Below are positions 5,088 to 7,819 of a stretch of 7,819 nt of DNA, piece after piece. Positions within the stretch are counted from its first letter, which is position 1. Each line of letters starts with the position of its first letter. Position numbers and translations under genes: made by a program. The DNA comes from an uncultured Mailhella sp. (GTDB lineage: Bacteria; Desulfobacterota; Desulfovibrionia; Desulfovibrionales; Desulfovibrionaceae). The notes under the pieces were generated by a model. That model was not told where the DNA came from. It made no database searches and worked only from the letters and a program-made list of their open reading frames with translations. The stretch spans positions 1-7,819 of the forward strand of contig CAJJMX010000068.1 in assembly GCA_905192935.1 (NCBI GenBank), in the 5' to 3' direction.

Positions 5088-6815
5088 ATGAACAAGCAGT
5101 TCTGGGCCATGGTCACGGGCCGCGAGCCCGCCGACGTACGTATCGACAACGTCCGCATTGTGGACGTATTCAGCGGGGAGATCCGGGAAGGTTCCGTCAG
5201 CATGGGACAGGGCCGTATCCTGGGCTTCGGGCCCTTTGAGGCCAGAACGGTCGTGGACGGCGCAGGCCGCTGGCTTCTGCCCGGACTTATCGACGGTCAT
5301 GTGCATATCGAGTCGTCCATGCTCTGTCCGGCGCGCTTTGCCGAACTCGTGCTGCCTTTCGGCACGACCACCGTTGTGGCCGACCCTCATGAAATTGCCA
5401 ATGTGAAGGGCATGGACGGCATACGCTACATGCTGGAAGCCTCAAGGGATCTTCCGCTCGACGTGCGCATCATGCTGCCTTCCTGCGTTCCCGCGCTGCC
5501 CGTGGAGGACGCCGGGGCCGTGCTGAGGGCCGAAGACATCGCTCCGCTGCTTTCGGAGAAGAGAGTGGGCGGCCTTGCGGAAATGATGAATGTTCCCGGC
5601 CTCATGGCCGGAGATGACGACGTTCTGGAAAAATTGTCCATGACGCTGGATGAGGGCAAGGTCATAGACGGCCATTCTCCGCTGGTTCCCGAGGAGACGC
5701 TCGAAGCCTGTGCCGCGCTCGGCGTCGGCACCGATCATGAATGCACCACGCAGGAGGAGCTGGAAGCGCGTGTGGCCTGCGGCATGTATGTGCTTCTGCG
5801 CGAAGGCTCGGCCTCGCGCGACCTCATGCATCTTCTGCCGGCGCTTACGCCTGCCAATCAGCGACGCTGTCTCTTCTGCACCGACGACAGACATCCGTCG
5901 GACATCCTTGAACGGGGACATATCATCAACAACGTGCGCATGGCCGTCCGTTTCGGGCTCGATCCGGTGAGCGCCGTGCGCATGGCCACGCTGAACGCGG
6001 CGGAATGTTACGGACTGAGAGACCGCGGCGGCATTGCTCCGGGGCGTCGCGCCGATCTCGTGCTTGTGGAGGATCTGAAGGATTTTCGTGTGATTTCCTG
6101 CTGGGCGGGCGGCGAGCTTGTGGCCGAGGAGGGAAAGATGCTCCGTTCCCTGCCCGTGCGTGATGCCGGAGAGCTGTGTTCCAGCGTGGTTCTCGCGCCG
6201 CTGCCTGAACGACCGTTTTCCGTGCGCGTGCCCTCGGGAAGGGCGAGGGTGATCGGACTTCGTCCTCATTCCCTCATCACGGACTGTCTGCAGCGGTCCG
6301 TGAAGACGGGGCCGGATGGAGAGGTGGAGCTTGCCGACAATCCCGGGCTTCTGAAGATCGCCGTGCTGGAGCGCCATCATGCCACGGGCAAGATCGGCGT
6401 GGGGCTGCTCGACGGAAAATACGGTCTGAAGAACGGAGCCATTGCCACCACCATCGCCCACGACTCGCACAACATCGTTGTGGCGGGCGACAACGAGGCG
6501 GACATGCTTGTTGCCGTGCACGAGGTGGAGAAGCGGCAGGGCGGCATCGTCATGGTGTCGGAAGGACGGGTGATCGCCGAACTTCCTCTGCCCGTCGGCG
6601 GGCTCATGAGTGAACGGCCGGCCGAAGAGGTTTCCGCAAGACTGAACGAGCTTCTCGCTCTGGCCTCGTCGCATTATCATATCTGGGAAGGCGCGGACGC
6701 CTTCATGACGCTGAGCTTCCTGGCGCTTCCCGTCATTCCCAGTCTCAAGATCACGGCCCGGGGGCTGTTCGACGTGGACAGGTTCACCTTCGTGGATGTG
6801 GACGCCGCGCGCTGA
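5088..6815 (+). CDS. ade: Adenine deaminase
   Basis: Adenine deaminase hydrolyses adenine to hypoxanthine and ammonia in purine salvage. The 575-residue product is close to the E. coli enzyme in length and belongs to the amidohydrolase superfamily. Metal-site motifs are all present: PGLIDGHVHIESSM (65-78, His71 and His73), DPHEIANV (99-106, His101/Glu102), AEMMNVPG (164-171, Glu165), DGHSP (194-198, His196), TDHE (215-218, His217), and CTDDRHPSD (264-272, Asp266). The C-terminal domain typical of this family, absent from short amidohydrolases, is also there, with AHDSHNIVVAGDN (457-469). It starts one base after the MFS stop, with AAGGGGA (5077-5083) just upstream, so the two genes almost certainly share a transcript. 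No frameshift or missing key residue was seen. The gene ends 70 bases before the start of the bidirectional terminator. Confidence 0.96.
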   Translation: MNKQFWAMVTGREPADVRIDNVRIVDVFSGEIREGSVSMGQGRILGFGPFEARTVVDGAGRWLLPGLIDGHVHIESSMLCPARFAELVLPFGTTTVVADPHEIANVKGMDGIRYMLEASRDLPLDVRIMLPSCVPALPVEDAGAVLRAEDIAPLLSEKRVGGLAEMMNVPGLMAGDDDVLEKLSMTLDEGKVIDGHSPLVPEETLEACAALGVGTDHECTTQEELEARVACGMYVLLREGSASRDLMHLLPALTPANQRRCLFCTDDRHPSDILERGHIINNVRMAVRFGLDPVSAVRMATLNAAECYGLRDRGGIAPGRRADLVLVEDLKDFRVISCWAGGELVAEEGKMLRSLPVRDAGELCSSVVLAPLPERPFSVRVPSGRARVIGLRPHSLITDCLQRSVKTGPDGEVELADNPGLLKIAVLERHHATGKIGVGLLDGKYGLKNGAIATTIAHDSHNIVVAGDNEADMLVAVHEVEKRQGGIVMVSEGRVIAELPLPVGGLMSERPAEEVSARLNELLALASSHYHIWEGADAFMTLSFLALPVIPSLKITARGLFDVDRFTFVDVDAAR

Positions 6816-6830
6816 GTCCAGGCTTCGGAG

Positions 6831-6872
6831 GGCACGGAAGTCTTCCGGAAGGTCCGTTGCAGATTCCGTGCC
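6831..6872 (+). other. Long-arm inverted repeat in the ade 3' region
   Basis: GGCACGGAA (6831-6839) and TTCCGTGCC (6864-6872) are perfectly complementary 9-base arms around a 24-base interior, which itself holds the palindrome CTTCCGGAAG (6842-6851). No T run follows, so it does not look like a terminator. It starts 15 bases after the ade stop and precedes the terminator at 6886-6928, so the transcript would end in two consecutive structures. A 3' stabilising fold or protein-binding site are possible roles. Confidence 0.45.
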
Positions 6873-6885
6873 TGAGACACCCCAT

Positions 6886-6928
6886 AAAAAAGGCCCGTGC
6901 ACAGTGATGTGTACGGGCCGTAGTTTTT
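6886..6928. terminator. Bidirectional rho-independent terminator between ade and the PfkB kinase gene
   Basis: GGCCCGTGCACA (6892-6903), loop GTGA, and TGTGTACGGGCC (6908-6919) pair over 12 bases with a single G-T wobble. On the + strand the stem is followed by GTAG and five T (6924-6928). On the - strand it is followed directly by six T (the A run at 6886-6891). It therefore serves both converging genes, and is the stronger match for the - strand kinase transcript, whose stop codon lies 12 bases from its edge. Confidence 0.92.
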
Positions 6929-6940
6929 ACAAGGCAGGAA

Positions 6941-7819
6941 TCAGTTCAGCACGGGCATGGGGCCGAAGCAGGATTCGTAGCGCTTCTGGAATTCTTCCGG
7001 GGTGAAGGTATGCAGCTGGGTGCCGTACTGCTCCACGCAGAAGCTGGCCGTCACCGTGCCGAGACGGGCGGAAAACGCCATGCCCATGCCGTGATGCAGT
7101 CCCTTGAGCAGGCCGGCACGGTAGGCGTCGCCTGCGCCGGTGGGATCGGAAACGTTTTCCACGGGCACCGCGGGCACCTCGTAGGGCCGGGCATCCTTGT
7201 GCAGGATGACGGAGCCCTTGCCGCCGAAGGTGACGATGAGAAATTCCACGCGGTCCAGAAGAGCTTCGCGGCTGAGGCCGGTCATTTTTTCGATGCGGTC
7301 GATTTCATAGTCGTTGCCGATAAGGACGTAGGCTCCGGTAAGGCCGGAGGTGAGCTGGTCGCCGCCGAGCACGGTGATCTGCTGGCCGGGATCGAAGATG
7401 TAGGGAATGCCGTGCTCCCGGTAGAAGGCGGGCAGGTTCACCATGTCGTCCACGTTGCCGGGGGCCACGAGTCCCCAGTCCCCGCTGCTCACGACGGGCG
7501 TCTTTTCCGGAAAGGCGGGCGTCTTCATCGCCGAGGGCGAAAAGGCGTTTATCTGGTTGCTGCTTTTGTCGGTCATGATGTAGCAGCAGGCCGTAAAGTC
7601 GTTTTCGTCGGTCCGTATGCCGGAGATGTCGATGCCCATGGAGGCAAGACGGCGTCCGTAGCCTTCAAAGTCCTTGCCTACCGTGCCGTAAATGGCGGAA
7701 TGCTCGCCGAGCAGGGCGAGGGAATAGGCGATGTTGCCCGCCGTACCGCCCATTTTTTCCTCAAGCCGGTCTATGGGGAAGGAAACGTTCAGAAAGTGCA
7801 GCTTCTCGGGCAGAATATG
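6941..7819 (-). CDS. PfkB-family carbohydrate/nucleoside kinase, adenosine-kinase-like (5' end outside window)
   Basis: PfkB (ribokinase-like) enzymes transfer the ATP gamma-phosphate to sugars or nucleosides in the cytoplasm. The frame stays open to the window edge: 292 residues are visible, beginning HILPEKLHFLNVSF, so probably only some 20 N-terminal residues are missing. The ATG at 7753 is internal, because family sequence continues upstream of it. The first PfkB signature region GGTAGNIAYSLALLG is at visible residues 24-38. The second, DPTGAGDAYRAG (225-236), forms the anion hole and supplies the catalytic base, Asp231. VTFGGKGS (196-203) is also typical. I recall similar bacterial proteins annotated as adenosine kinase, and the neighbouring adenine deaminase fits a purine role, but ribokinase-like sugar specificity cannot be excluded. 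The gene converges on ade and shares its terminator; its promoter lies outside the window. Confidence 0.9.
   Translation of the reverse strand, partial: HILPEKLHFLNVSFPIDRLEEKMGGTAGNIAYSLALLGEHSAIYGTVGKDFEGYGRRLASMGIDISGIRTDENDFTACCYIMTDKSSNQINAFSPSAMKTPAFPEKTPVVSSGDWGLVAPGNVDDMVNLPAFYREHGIPYIFDPGQQITVLGGDQLTSGLTGAYVLIGNDYEIDRIEKMTGLSREALLDRVEFLIVTFGGKGSVILHKDARPYEVPAVPVENVSDPTGAGDAYRAGLLKGLHHGMGMAFSARLGTVTASFCVEQYGTQLHTFTPEEFQKRYESCFGPMPVLN

Noticed and set aside
3896..5203. 435-codon open frame on the - strand
   Set aside because: It is antisense to the MFS gene and rich in His and Glu, as expected from reading hydrophobic membrane codons backwards. It has no recognisable domain and runs into ade.
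5442..6902. 486-codon open frame on the - strand
   Set aside because: It is antisense to ade, whose metal-binding motifs are intact on the + strand. Long antisense frames are common in GC-rich DNA and this one has no recognisable motif.

Overview
The window reads as ordinary chromosome from a Gram-negative, high-GC bacterium. An lpxC gene implies a lipid A outer membrane. The protein style and the mix of genes (rnhA, prmC, lpxC, a non-haem ferritin, adenine deaminase, a PfkB sugar/nucleoside kinase) fit a Desulfovibrionaceae-like member of the Desulfobacterota, possibly gut-associated. That placement is inference from protein resemblance, with moderate confidence. No mobile elements, CRISPR arrays, tRNA or rRNA genes were seen. 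Gene density and codon style look uniform.

Layout. (1) Bases 1-1999, + strand: the 3' end of rnhA (RNase HI), then prmC (release-factor glutamine methyltransferase), then lpxC (lipid A deacetylase). This housekeeping run ends at a strong intrinsic terminator at 2106-2135. (2) Bases 2242-3688, - strand: an SDR-family oxidoreductase followed by a ferritin. A weak terminator and a promoter candidate between them suggest they can be transcribed separately. (3) Bases 3689-3907: a divergent intergenic region with a 29-bp near-perfect inverted repeat and a promoter candidate for the rightward genes. (4) Bases 3908-6815, + strand: a 12-TM MFS transporter with adenine deaminase (ade) beginning one base after its stop, a tight two-gene operon. 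(5) Bases 6886-6928: a bidirectional terminator with a 12-bp stem, shared with the convergent gene. (6) Bases 6941-7819, - strand: a PfkB-family kinase of adenosine-kinase-like type, cut off at its 5' end by the window edge.

How the genes fit together. The right half looks like a purine-salvage neighbourhood: a transporter of unknown substrate coupled to adenine deaminase (adenine to hypoxanthine plus ammonia), facing a possible adenosine kinase (adenosine to AMP). The most useful functional lead is that the MFS protein may carry a purine. A second is the SDR protein, whose catalytic Ser and Tyr are about 41-44 residues apart instead of about 13. No clearly new multi-gene system is visible. 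The remaining observations concern RNA structure and start-site choice.
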